NCBI GenBank assembly: GCA_012862575.1
Contig: BLSF01000056.1
Span: 124,001 to 188,000 of the forward strand
Reading direction: 5' to 3'
Length of the DNA: 64,000 nt
From: Parietichytrium sp. I65-24A
Lineage: Eukaryota; Sar; Bigyra; Thraustochytrida; Thraustochytriidae
The notes under the pieces were generated by a model. It was not told where the DNA came from. It was given only the letters and a program-made list of their open reading frames with translations, and made no database searches. A program made the translations under genes and the position numbers. Numbering within the stretch: the stretch's first letter is position 1; every line of letters starts with the position of its first letter. Of the stretch, positions 41,335 through 53,200 are shown one piece after another.

Positions 41335-42593
41335 ATGAGCTTTAAAGTGTTTCTTCACTATGAGGAATGTCTCGAGGTAAGTAAGAGACGCCGAGTCCTG
41401 CTTGTGAGTTTGGGTTTCTGGAATCACGTGCTAACTGTCCGAGGAATGCGCTCATGGGAGCGTTGTGGGACCCCGCCGGTTCTTGTGCCAATGCGCTCTT
41501 GTGACCTTGCCATGTGTAGGAGGATATGAAGATGACGATCAAATTGAGCTTGCCCAAGAGTTGGAGGACAGGGCCGGCTCAGAGGTTAGTGGACACGTTC
41601 GTAGAGGCTTTCAACAAGAAGCACCCGGACTCCCCTCTGGACGAAAGCCAGACCCATCTGGAGACCAAAGCCGGCGTTGAAGTTCCTTTTGATGCTCCCG
41701 TCAACAGCATCATGGAGCCTGGCGAGGACCTCTATCTCAAGGATGGTGCGGGCCGGACGATGGCTGCTCTTGGGTTCACCCCGCCTTCATCGGAGAAGGA
41801 TGATGTTTCCGCAAGCAAAACGGCCGCCGACCCGCCAAAGACTAGCATGGCAGCCGCTATTGCAGCAGCGAATGCGAAAGCGGCCGCAGATTCCTCCAGC
41901 GAGCCGTCAGCGGCTTCGGTGTCCAAGGCACAGGCAAGTGAAGGCAAAGTGCTTTGCAAGCGTTTTGGGTGCAACAAGTACTACAAGCCTGAGGAGAACA
42001 CACCGCACAGCTGTAAATATCACAGCAAGCCTCCTGTATTTCACGAAACCCGGAAATTCTGGGCATGTTGTCCGGACAAGATCGGCTGGGACTGGGGGTA
42101 AGTGTCTCTGCAGTGATTGACAATTGTGAATGTTTCGCTGACCAATTTGTTCATCTCGCTTGATGGCGGATTCTCCAATTACCTAGATCCGTAAGTCCGC
42201 TGTCTTATAATTGCTGCCTTCGTGCTAAATTACATCACACTAACCTCTTGCCAATCTCAACAGTTTCAAGCCATCGAAGGGTGCTGTACCGGAGAGCACT
42301 CCACTGAGAAACACGATCAGCTCTTCTTAGGCGGAACTGACGTCCGAAAAGAGTTGGAGGAGCAAAATGCCCAGAGTACTCCTCAGCGCATTGGAGTCAA
42401 GACATCGTTCGAAAAGCTCTCGACACTTCGCAAGGCTCTGCTAGATATTGGTGTTGAAGGCAGCGTATACGACACCGTGCGAAACCAGATCAAGGCAAAG
42501 TATGAGACAGAAGAAGCAGACAAAGTTTGGGACCACGTTGCCACCGATATGCAGGAGGTCTTCACCCGGGCCTTGCAGCAGAATTCACTGTGA
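41335..42593 (+). CDS. single-CHORD zinc-binding protein, 4 exons including a 4-nt microexon, 317 aa
   Basis: Exons: 41335-41376, 41520-42097, 42187-42190, 42264-42593. All three introns (143, 89, 73 nt) run GTAAGT to AG. Exon 2 ends at phase 2 and the last exon must start at phase 0, so direct joining breaks the frame; inserting ATCC (42187-42190) restores it and rebuilds the CHORD core as DWGSFQAIEGCCTGEHS, which aligns gap-free with CHORD proteins (DF..F....GCt.GkHs). CHORD residues ~160-220 carry the zinc ligands (C160, C165, C179, H182, the WACC pair, GC and the final H220). The N-terminal ~90 residues look like a ubiquitin-like fold (MSFKVFLHYEECLE ... EDLYLKDG). A helical C-terminus ends the protein; I see no CS domain. 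CHORD proteins act as Hsp90 co-chaperones; this role is inferred. Confidence 0.85.
42187..42190 (+). other. 4-nt coding microexon (ATCC) of the CHORD gene
   Basis: Flanked by ACCTAG upstream and GTAAGT downstream. It completes a Gly codon (GG+A) and adds Ser (TCC). Retaining the sequence after CCTAG without splicing at GTAAGT reads in the wrong frame and reaches a stop without the CHORD Cys/His ligands; skipping it also breaks the frame. Confidence 0.75.
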
Positions 42594-43175
42594 CCTGAGC
42601 ATAGCCCCCAACTTGCCCCCCAATTTTACCTTACCTTACCGTCAGCCGACAAAAACATTTGCAAAACCCAAATCTCCTCAATTATTCCTTGAGCTTCTTC
42701 AAACAATCACTTGCAACAGACCCAGGTCCCTTCAAAGCATTCCTTGAGGATTGCAAAGAATCGACTCTCGCTGTCAGCCCTTCAACACCGGCACGAATTT
42801 CACATAACTCCATCATAGCTCTGCATAACTCTGGACCAACCTTCAGAAATGCGTTTCCCAGGTTAGGGTTGGTCAGGTCGCTCTCCTTCCGCTCGCCCCT
42901 CTGCCTTAACCTCTCCTACATTATACTCTAACCACCTTTACCTCCCACGCTTCCTCCACCCGCGCCCCCCAAGCTGGTCCCCCCAATTTTGCGGTGCACA
43001 CGTACTGCTACGCATTTCCCAGCTGGCGACTAGTCGCAGAGCCACAGAGCCACAGAGCCACGGAGCAACACAGTCGGAAGGAGAAGAGAGATCAGAGATT
43101 AGAGATTAGAGATTAGAGATTAGAGATTAGAGATTGGAGATTGGAGATCAGAGATCAGAGAAAGGAGAGGAAAGA
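42594..43175. other. intergenic region with tandem repeats upstream of NDUFB11
   Basis: 582 bp. It contains a 9-bp AGAGCCACA repeat (43037-43064) and an AGAGATT 7-mer array (43089-43160) ending ~15 bp before the NDUFB11 start codon. No gene seen. Confidence 0.6.
43037..43160 (+). repeat. AGAGCCACA and AGAGATT tandem repeats
   Basis: Three AGAGCCACA units (43037-43064), then about nine AGAGATT/AGAGATC 7-mers (43089-43160). The second array reaches to ~15 bp from the NDUFB11 ATG and so must lie in its 5' leader or core promoter. Confidence 0.85.
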
Positions 43176-43726
43176 ATGTTGCGTGCAGCAGTGAACAAGG
43201 TGAGGCAAGCGCAGTTGGCGCGCGTGCAAGTGAGGCGCCTGGGCAGCCCAGCAGCGCCAACGCAGGACAAGGCGCTGTTCCTCGGCAAAGCGGTGAGTTG
43301 ACGCTGGAGCGTAGTATTGAATATTGAGTATTGAGGCGGTCATGTTTGGGAAAAGATGGGGGATGGAGAAAGGGGTTGGTTGGGCCACGGCAAGTGCAGT
43401 TTTCGAGCGAGGCGCTGACTGGTTTTTTGGTTTGGATTCGGTATTTTGTCGGTTTTGTGCAGCCTGGTGAGCCAAAGGAGGGCTGGGAGTTGATGTACAT
43501 GCTCGGAATGTGGGGCGGACTCGTGACCTGCGGACTTGGGGTATACTTTCGGCCAAATACTGATATCACTGCATGGGCTCAGGATGAAGCTCTGGCGAGA
43601 GAGCTGCGTATTGAGAACGGCGAGGAAGTGGAGCTCGGCAGAAACTATTCACAGGAGGAGCACGGACATTACTACAGCAAGGAGGGTGTTGGCATGAACG
43701 TGACCCGCGGATACACTCAGAACTAA
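43176..43726 (+). CDS. NDUFB11: NADH dehydrogenase (complex I) ESSS subunit/NDUFB11, 2 exons, 126 aa
   Basis: Accessory subunit of the membrane arm of mitochondrial complex I. Exons are 43176-43292 and 43463-43726; the 170-nt intron runs GTGAGT to TGCAG, phase 0. The first ~25 residues are a basic presequence (MLRAAVNKVRQAQLARVQVR). One membrane span (LMYMLGMWGGLVTCGLGVYF) is followed by the ESSS signature region (RPNTDITAWAQDEALARELR, then IENGEEVE), which aligns with the mammalian segment around 'yrmkeWsrrEAerlvkyReanGlpime'. The protein is short and weakly conserved in general, so the name rests on that one block plus topology and length. Together with COX5B it shows that respiratory subunits here are encoded by small spliced nuclear genes. 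Confidence 0.75.
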
Positions 43727-44266
43727 AAGTTTTTCGGCCTCCTCCACGTACACCGGCGCGCATGCAAGCCAACCTCTCGGCTGAAAGCCACTTCAACTCT
43801 TGGCGCTGGACTTCAGACCTCAGGCAATGGCCAAGTGCAGATTGCCCCTGTTGCTGAATGCTGGAGCCCGATGATTGTAAAGTTGACCAAGACCGTCATG
43901 AAAAAGAAAGAAAACTTGGGAAAGGAACTGCTCAAAGCATCTCGCCACGTTGAACCTGCTGCTGCAAGTATGCGTGACCTTTCCTCTTCCTCGTTTAGAA
44001 AAAGATTTTAACTTAGAGAAACACAAAAAGATTCGCATAATTTTTTTGGGGGTCATTGTCTCACGAATATCGTGTCTCGCTGCGAATCAAAAGATATGAA
44101 GTAGAAACTGGCAAGCCGGAATTGTGACTGATTGCAATGGCAATCAAGAAAGATACAGTTCATAAAAGTAATATTCGAAACTACAAGCTACCAAAAAACA
44201 ACGGCCCGGGCTGGACAGTGATTTTGTGAATATATTACGAAAACAAAAGAACGCGCGTTTTGCCAA
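43727..44266. other. convergent 3' region between NDUFB11 and VPS13
   Basis: 540 bp between facing stop codons. Short open frames only; nothing recognisable. Confidence 0.5.
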
Positions 44267-47200
44267 TCAGTGATACGTTCGATTGCGCCGATGAAGAGAG
44301 ACCGCCAACTTGGCAAACTCTCGGCGGTCCTGCTTGCTTGCAAATACGATGTCAATGGTCTGCTGAACAGTGTGCGCCTCGGTGCCGCTCGCCTCCGACG
44401 TCGCAGAGGATGATCGGCGGCGCAGGCCCAACACTTGATTCATTCTTCGGATCATCTCCTCTTCCAAAGACACTTTAAGGCTCATTTTCAGCTGATCTTG
44501 GAATGACTCCTCAATTGCGTCCAGCAAAGCCCAAGGCACAGACGTGAATTCGCATATATCCGAAATACCTTTGCCAACACTGACAATGAAGAGCACAATT
44601 CGATCTGTTGTGAGAACCGCCTCAGCAAGCTTCCCAAAGCACAACACTCTATCGCTGTGCACGAAAGACTCGTTCGTAGCGAGCACTTTCCAGCTGAGCC
44701 GCAGCGAGGGGTGGGCTACGCTCTGCAATGCGCGTCGGTTCCGCATCAGAGATGGGCCCGAAGCCGGGCCTAGACCCGCCTCCTGCATTATGCCTCCTGA
44801 AGTTTGAGCCACAAAATCCGCTGCGCCACTGATTGGTTTGGTCACCGCCCCGACGAGCCCTATCCCGACGCCTTTCAGGACACTACCGAAACCCCAACCT
44901 TCCTGGGCCGCACTCTCTAAAGGTTTGGAAACTATACCCGTGGCTGCGCCGACAACACCTTGGCTCAGACCAACAAAGCCACGGGCAATGCCCTTGGCCA
45001 CCCCGAATCTCCCAGATCCTGCACCTGGTCGACGGTGTTTCAGCGACTCGGTAAAATCCAATAACTCGTCATAGTACTCACTAGGCACCTCCTCCTCAAA
45101 GCGCCGGTTCCCAGATGGCGATCCTTGCCGAAGAATAAGACCGCGCACTGCTTCGCGCTCCTCCTCGTCCTCCATCACTCGGTCCTCGGCAATCGTAGCC
45201 TTGAAATTCATCACTGAAACTCCAGAACCCCTCACTTCGTTCTTGCTCGACTGGGTCCGCCTCCTCCGCATTTGCTCTCGCTGGGCGGCGTATCCTTCAT
45301 CCATCGAAAGACGATCCAGATTCCGTGCCACTGAGCTGCTAAAGCCTGACAAAGACATTAGCGCCCCTTCACTAAAGTGGTACAGCAGCGAGGTCCAACC
45401 TCGCGCCACACCTCTCAGGATTCCGCCAGGACCATAGCCGTGTCGAATAGCCTTCAGAGGGATGTAGAATAAGTCATAAACCCCGGCCCCAACAGATCGA
45501 ACGAAACCGGCGGGATTTCCAAGAATCTCCAAAGACCCCAACAGCGCGGGCGAACCTAATATCGCATCGGCTATATAATTGGCCAGCAACTCTTTCCGCA
45601 TGTCGCTGACATTCTCGAAAATGTTTGCGAGCCCCACCGCAGAAAACTTCAAAGGTGTGCGGTCAATCCCAACAAACATCGGCAACGACGACGTGCGGAC
45701 CGTAGAGACTACGTGTAGCTCGCTCAGTCGAAGGCGACCAATATAGATTCGCTTGTCCATAGCGTTGAGCCAAAGAGGACGAATCCACCGGTCCCGACTC
45801 TCGATGGCAAAGCCTTTTCCAGCACTGGAAACGAGCTGGCTCTCTTCTTTCGAATCCCTCTCCGTGGAGAACTTCGCAACATCTCTCTTAGGAGGCATCG
45901 ACCAGCTCTTCACAACTTGCTGTTGTGCTACAATCGTAGCCATCATGGGGGTAACAGCCATGGCAAGTCGGCGCAACAGAGAGTCCTCCACAGCCACTGC
46001 GGCTGGAGCCAAGCGCATACAAACATCGGTGAACTGATGTGGAAACTTCACCCCGCTTTGCTTGACAGACTGTGTAAAATTCACGGCCATCAGTATGCGA
46101 TCTCGTTTGATTCTTGCTACTTCTGTGTCATCTGTCCAGAACGATGATCCCGAGGAGTTATACAGCTTGTTAGTGAGCGCCGACTCACGTTCTGACTCCT
46201 CTTCGTCCTCGAGCATATGAAATGCAACGGGAATCTCGCTCTCTGGCACATACGAATCCACTTGCATCCACTGAGCCCTCGATGCAACGGTGTTGTACTG
46301 CCAAACTTTGATTGCATCCAACAATCCCGTCCCGCTCAATTTGCACAAAGAAGTCAAGAAAGAGATTTCAACCCGGCGACCACGCGCGTGGATCGTCTCA
46401 AGTGCATTGTCGAACAAACTGATTTGCAAGTCGTACACAAACACGAGGACGTTGAGTTTGCGTGTTGGCACTCGTGACCCGAGCGGCAGAAGCTGTGAGC
46501 CAGGGGTGAGCCCAGGGGCTAGCACCTCACCTGTTGTTCTCTCTTCCACCTCGTCTTTCGTCGAAACTTCGGATGTCCCGAACGGTTGCTTCGCTGGGCC
46601 GTGAATGACTACGTCCCAAGTAGATATTTCCCTCCGCACTGAAACGAGCACGGCATTCGTCTGGTCCTGCTCGGACTCGTCGTGAGGTGCCGCACCGCCT
46701 TGTTGCATCGCCTGGGTGGGAGGCGCATCAGCCTCGCTGCTTTGAGACACGGCACGCCGACGAGTAATGGGAGGACGAAAGACGTTGAAATCGCACAAGA
46801 AATCGCCCTCCACTCGATTGATCACCTGGGAAGAAACCTTCCCGACAAATGAATCATCTTGCACCTCATGAATTCCTGTTACGGTTTTTGCAGAACTCTC
46901 CTCTTCAGTAGCCTCTAACAACTTTGGATCTGAGCCGTTTTCCGAGTCAATCAATACCTTGAATGATCTCGACTTCTTAGCGCTCTCATTTGCTGCAAAG
47001 ATGCTCACTCTCTGCCCCTCGGCGAACATCATCACACAGCGGCTTTCCGGACGACAGATCTCATAAGCTTGTAGCTCTTCAAAAAGGCTGTCTTCCATTT
47101 CCGTGGCCAAATTACTCGAAATCTCTGAGTCTCCGTTCTCTTGCTCCTCCGGCAATGCAGGCACTTTGCTTGGTTCACTCCCCTCAACACCCTCCACGTC

Positions 47201-50200
47201 GCTCAGTCGCAATATTTCGAATGGTACGCTCGTGACGCGCTTCAAGAGCACCCAATTGAATAAGATACTGTGCTTGGGAGCAACAGTCAGCGCAAAGTTT
47301 GTCTGCTTCTTCCCGCTCGTGAGTTGCCAGCCCGACCGCGACTCGGCCATAGCCACAGTAACAGGCACTTGCAGCTGATTTTGAAACACAATGTCGGGCT
47401 GCACTTGCTCGTAAAACCCAACGTGGATGATGCCGTCCTCCTCTTTTGCTTGACATACAAACGACGCGGTTTGTGTCTCCGAGAGCTGCAGCGTAAAATG
47501 TTGGGCCCAGGAGCCTTCATGGTTTAAGGAGGGGACACAGATCGGGTCACTCCATAGAGCGCTTGGTTCTGAAGAACTCCAAGCGCATGAAACGCGAAAA
47601 AGTGTACTTAGCAATCGGTATGGCTTCTCCTCGTCCTCTGGTACCTTTTCGCTGTTTTGTAAATGCTCTGGAGCGTTTGGAGCAGCGCTTTCCGTCACGC
47701 TCCCTTGGGCATCCACGACTTTCCCATCTTTATCGCCAGGGTTCCCATGAGCGCTGCCGGGTCGCGCGGCCGACTCAGAGCCATCTTCAGAAGTTGGCCT
47801 TCTATTCATGATCCACTCTGAGAACGCACGAGCCCTTTGCAAGGTTGCCGGGCTATTTCCAACGGTCGACTTCCAAGTATTTGGAGCACCCCACCCGGAA
47901 GGTGACTGGCCGGTGGCGCTTCTTCTTCGCTCTTCCAACTGACGCCTCGCCTCGAAAATCCGCTTCCGTTGAGGCAGCGGGTCTTTGCAGAAAAAACTAT
48001 TTGGAGTCAGCGTCGACTTGGAGCCCAGTTCAGACGCGGGAAGTACATTACGCGCGCCGCTGTCGGTCAAGAAAGGAGACTCTGTCACAAGATGGAATTT
48101 GCAGTTGGACTCATTGTGGACAATGATCCGGTTGCGGAACGTGATGCTTGTGCAGTGGTGCTTAGGGTCGTACTCAACCTTGCAAAGGAACTGTGTGACC
48201 CATCCTGACAGGTTTTCTTGGTCGCTTACCGGGATGGCTATTATGTGCTCGTCTGGCTCCTCGAGGGATATGGGAGAAGACCAAGTCGAGGATAACTCTG
48301 TTGCATTCTCCGTCTTGAGACCATTTTGAACACCGTCCACAGTGACCGCACCTTCAAGGGCAACCCGGATTGCCGTGAGTTCAGTGCGTTCCCAACTTAG
48401 GTCCAGGCTTTCACTGCTGTTCACGGAATCCTCGTGAAACCCGGAGTTGCGTTTCATCTCCTCATCATCAATTCTGAAAACACTTAGAATGCGGAGCGCG
48501 CGATCGCTGTTATTCTGAATTCGTATCGGAGACATTATGTGCGCAAATAGGGACGCAAAGCCTGAAAGCGCTCGAGCTTCCACAACAACACGCTCGCTGC
48601 TGGCAGCCATTTCCAACCCAAGTGAGCGATGCGCCAAAGTGATAGAGCGTGAATTTCCAGCTGGTGTCCGATCTAAAAATCGCACCGTTATACTTTTGAA
48701 GAGTGTGTCGTCTAGTCTCAGAGGAGGCGAAGACCATCGCAAAAGCTCCTGACGATCACCGAGCTGCTCGCGAGCAAAACAAAGCACCTGGTCTTTTCTC
48801 GGGTCCAGGTATAGAGCTTGCAAATGCCCAGACTCAACGGACCACCTCAACTCTGAGCCCGAGGAGTGGCCAGGATCCGACTTTTCGGTAGAATTACTAA
48901 TGGAAGTATCCGGTTCCCCTTCGATTGCTGGCCAAGCGCCCGCAGAGGCAAAATCCCGCACACTTTTCTTCAGCGCAAACTGAAGTTGCTCGAGTCTGTT
49001 TTGCTCGCGAATTAAGCAATGTATTGGCCATGGAGTGTGATTATAGACGAATGCCGTCGGCCAGAGCTCAACGACATACCACGCGCGTTGCATTTCGTTC
49101 GTCTTGGTACGAATGCTGGCTTGCCGAATGTGTATCCACAGCCACAGAGACTGCATAGAATCCGTTGCGGAAGGCACTTGAACCAACTGAGGCTCGTGGC
49201 CAAGGACTTTGATATCGATCGGAACTGGCCCGCTCCATTCCCCAACCGCTTCTTCATCCGAGACTCGCAGCTCTACTGAAAGTTCGGAGTGCACAGTCCC
49301 CTCGCGGCCATCCTTGTTAACAAAGGGAGTGATTGATGCGACAGATTCCACATCAGGGCACATCAAACCAAGGGCCCCGGCACCACCAAAGTTGAAGTCA
49401 AAGTCCCGCTCAAACGCATAGCCAATGGGGGCCTCCGTGAACTCTTCCTTCTGCATGCCATTATCACCTTCTGCAGACTGCTGGGGCTCGAGTGGATCCT
49501 TTGCAGGATCATTATTTTGTTGTGGCTCAGGCTCCGCCTCCTCTTCGGCTATGCCGGTCGCAGATGCACGGATTGCGTCCTCTGAACACATGGCAAGGTC
49601 GTGCTCACGATTGAATACCCTAATTTTGAGTGGAATGGGGACTTTGCTGACGATAAAGTGGCTAGGCAAAAGGCGGACGATTGTCTGAAGACCATTCTCG
49701 CCGCGTTGTGCGCTGATCCAAAGCACGCTGCATGGCTCAGTTCCGAAGAAAACAGAATCTTGCGTTTTGTTCACTGCTGAAAATACGACCGCTCTCTTGT
49801 GGACCCCAAGCGCATCAATATTGACGGGCCGCGACCAGGTTCCAGGCTCGCGTAGCTTGTGGGTTGAGTCCATAGCGAATCGCATGAGAGGCTCAAAGCT
49901 TCGCGACTCCGCTTCGCGGCGCTTGACCTCGGCTGTTACAAGGTCTTGAATTGTTTGGTCTTTCGACAATTGCGTCTCCTGCTTTTCACTGCTCTGATCC
50001 TCAAAGTAGTAAGACAAAAGCCTCCGCTCCTTCGCGCCGGTCCGCAGGTAGGGCTTGCTGACCCTCCAGCTGTAGGACTGTGCCTGACCGGGCTCAACGC
50101 GAAGGACCTCGGCGGTGCCATACTGTCCGAACCACAGCACCCTCTCTGTGCTATTAATGAGCAAATACTGCAGCGAAGCATCCGGCCCGTTTGCTACTGG

Positions 50201-53200
50201 CACCTTCTCTTCCAAGGCAACTCCGTCACGAGCGTCTTGCAAGTCACGTAACTTTCGTTCGACGCTCTCAAGGTCTTTGGCAAATGCATGAACCCCGTAA
50301 TGCATGGGAACAATCGTCCGCGAGCTAATGTGCCACTTCCAAGCCTTGCTTTCTAAAAAGACCGATTCAGAGAGCGCGTCAGAAACGTGATCGCGAGTTT
50401 TAACAAACGTCATCCAGATGTCTTCCGCTCGACTAAGCTGTGTGATAGTGAGGAAGCCAAAGTCCTGCACCGAAACTTCTGCACTCAAGGCGCCTACGCG
50501 CATTCTTCGGGACGAAAGCTGCTCTTGAACGTGAAGTCGGAATCCTTGGGAGCTGATAACAAAAAGCTCTTCGTCACCTTTCTTGCTCTCCGCAGCAGTG
50601 CTTGCATCGCCACGCCTCCTGTACAACTTGCTGTGATGGTATGGGATGGCCGAATGAAGGACAGCTAATCTCAGAGACTGAATGTCGCACACAAGCTCTG
50701 CGGGGTAGAGGAACGACCTGTGCGCAACTGAGTAAACCCTAATGCTTCTGCTCAAAGCAGCGCAAACGGCAAGTCTGTCATCTATACGAGTACGCACGAC
50801 GGCACTATCTGGAGTTGCCGCACGCCAGCGAAGGAGCCAAGTTCTAGAAGGCGGTATTCGGCTGTCGTTTAAGCGGAGAGGAAATGTTTGCGACTCGTCT
50901 GACAGCCCAGATGTCCCCGACTGTTGGACTCTACCCCTGCCACCCTCATCCATAGACATATCCACCAGATCAGCAAAAGCTTCAGCAAATTCCTCCAAGG
51001 CACGGTTTTTGCGAAGCGGGGATGCATGGTCGTTCTCGAGGGGGACGTTGAATTCCCGGACTTTAACATACAGCTTGTGGATCACATCCCAGTAAAACAG
51101 TTGACACTCAAGGTGGTTCTCCAAAAGTGATGGTTGGTGGATAGCCGCTTCCGCAACATCTAATGGAATCGGCAGACTGGCCGCCAAGTCTACAGTCTGA
51201 ATCACTCGCGGCTCAAAGTACTGCCACTTGAGAGTAACCCAGTCTTCAACATGTCGATGTGTTGCAGCGTTGTGTTTGCTGTACAGCTGGTGCCCCGGCT
51301 CGATACAAGATCGCGCTGCGGAGTCAAGGGTTTCGTCCCACACAGATCCGAGCGAGGTGAAATCGCCAGGGGACCCTAGTGCTCCAAACACAATTTGGCC
51401 TGGATCAGGATGGAGGTAGTCCCCTTCACGCTCCCCCATATCGTATATTCGCTTCATGTTTTCAAAATCATGGCCATCGGGGGTTAGGTCAGATTCGCAG
51501 CCATCTCGGGAGGGCGTCGTTACGGGCTTTAACTTCTTCTTCTTCTTCTTCGGCTTCGGGTTGTGGGAGACAGGTTTGAGCGTCTCGAAAGCGCTTTGCA
51601 CACCCAGTATAGTCACGAGATGATCTTTGGAAATCGAAACCCTGGCATCCGTAATTTCCAAGGAGACACGGGCTGCGTTGGTTCCGAACCCGCTCGTAGC
51701 GAGAGAGCACCGGATATCGAATGGTTGTACAATAACTGTCTCCTGTTCTTTTGTTAGTCCCGGGACTGGACTTCGTTCCATCAAACAGCCAACACCAACG
51801 AAATCAGCCTCCATTCTACCAAAAGAGTGCATTGATACCTGCAAAAACGTCTGGTCCGCAGACAACTTGAACCATGGCCCCTCTCGGTCAGCGAGAATCA
51901 CGATGGTGATCCCTGGGGCGACAAGCTTTGTGCTCACAAGAACTTTTGAGGATAGATCGGCTTCAACAAACGGGTACCGATTTGCTCGCTCCTTCGCAAT
52001 GGTGGATATTCGAGATCTGGCGAGGGAAACCCTTGAGAAGATTCGCTCCATCTCTTGTGGAAATGGTTCGAACATTTTCGAATCGTTTTCTGTGAGATGA
52101 AGCAAATCTTGCAAAAATGCCTTGGGTACACAAATTTCAACTCTCTCGGTTAGCTCGACGCTCACGGTTGTTCTATCTTTCGCTTGCTTTGCATAGCTGA
52201 TCGCAATTGCATGAGTTTTGCCTCGAGCGAACTCGAAAATGTTTCCGGCGGTCAAAGATCTAAGCGCCATGCCTGAGATCTGGATCGTGCAATGTTTTGA
52301 GTTCGCCCGCTGTTCCACAACAATCCCTTCTACGCTAAATCGAGCAAACTCGTAACTTGGCTGCTTTGAACGGCAAGTCGATAGGGAGACGGAGATGGAT
52401 TGGATACTGAGATCCAGAGACAGCTTTGCTACCGGTTCTTCCCGGTCAAGCTCGCTTCTTTCTGAGTTTGACAGTTGAACCCTGTGAGTCTCAGGCACAA
52501 GTTTGCGAAACCGCTTCGTGATCAAGTTAGAAATCACGGGGCTGTTGAGGCTCAAGTTTTGATTCGGGAATTGCCAAAGCAATGTAACGAGAGAGTCCTT
52601 AAACGCCTCAAACTCCTTCGCAAGCCGGGTACCAAACTCGACGAGATCTCTCTCCACCTGCACAAGAACCGGATCCACAGATGCTCCAACAGATATCGAA
52701 AGGTCTGCGGGATTTTGGTCGACAACGACGGAGATGGCAAACTGCTTCAGAACCACACCAGGAGGCTCTAAAAACTTGAGCTGATCCCCAAAATATGCCC
52801 CTAGCGGCCCAATCTCGGACGCTCTTTCTTGCATGTCAAGACCCAACATGTAGCGACAAAGGCTGACCCTCAAAGAGTCTAGATGAAGATGTTTGCTGTC
52901 GGTACATGTCACCGATGAGACGGCGATGACGAGAGCGCGGGATGGCCGAACAAAGGTATTCTCCACGGGAACAAATACTCTGGATTCGTCCAGCTGCACT
53001 TGCAGCCGCGGAAGGATGGCTCCAAGGCGGCTTTTGCGCTTGCTTGCTTGGGAGTGCAGGCCTTGAGTGGCTTCACCGCCGATGTTACCGCGTTTCCCAG
53101 CGGCGCATCCCAAAACGTGGACGAAAGCAGAGACGAAGCCAAGCAGTGACGGATGAATGACGATATCGATCGGTTTGGCCTTGAGCACCAACAGCGGCGA

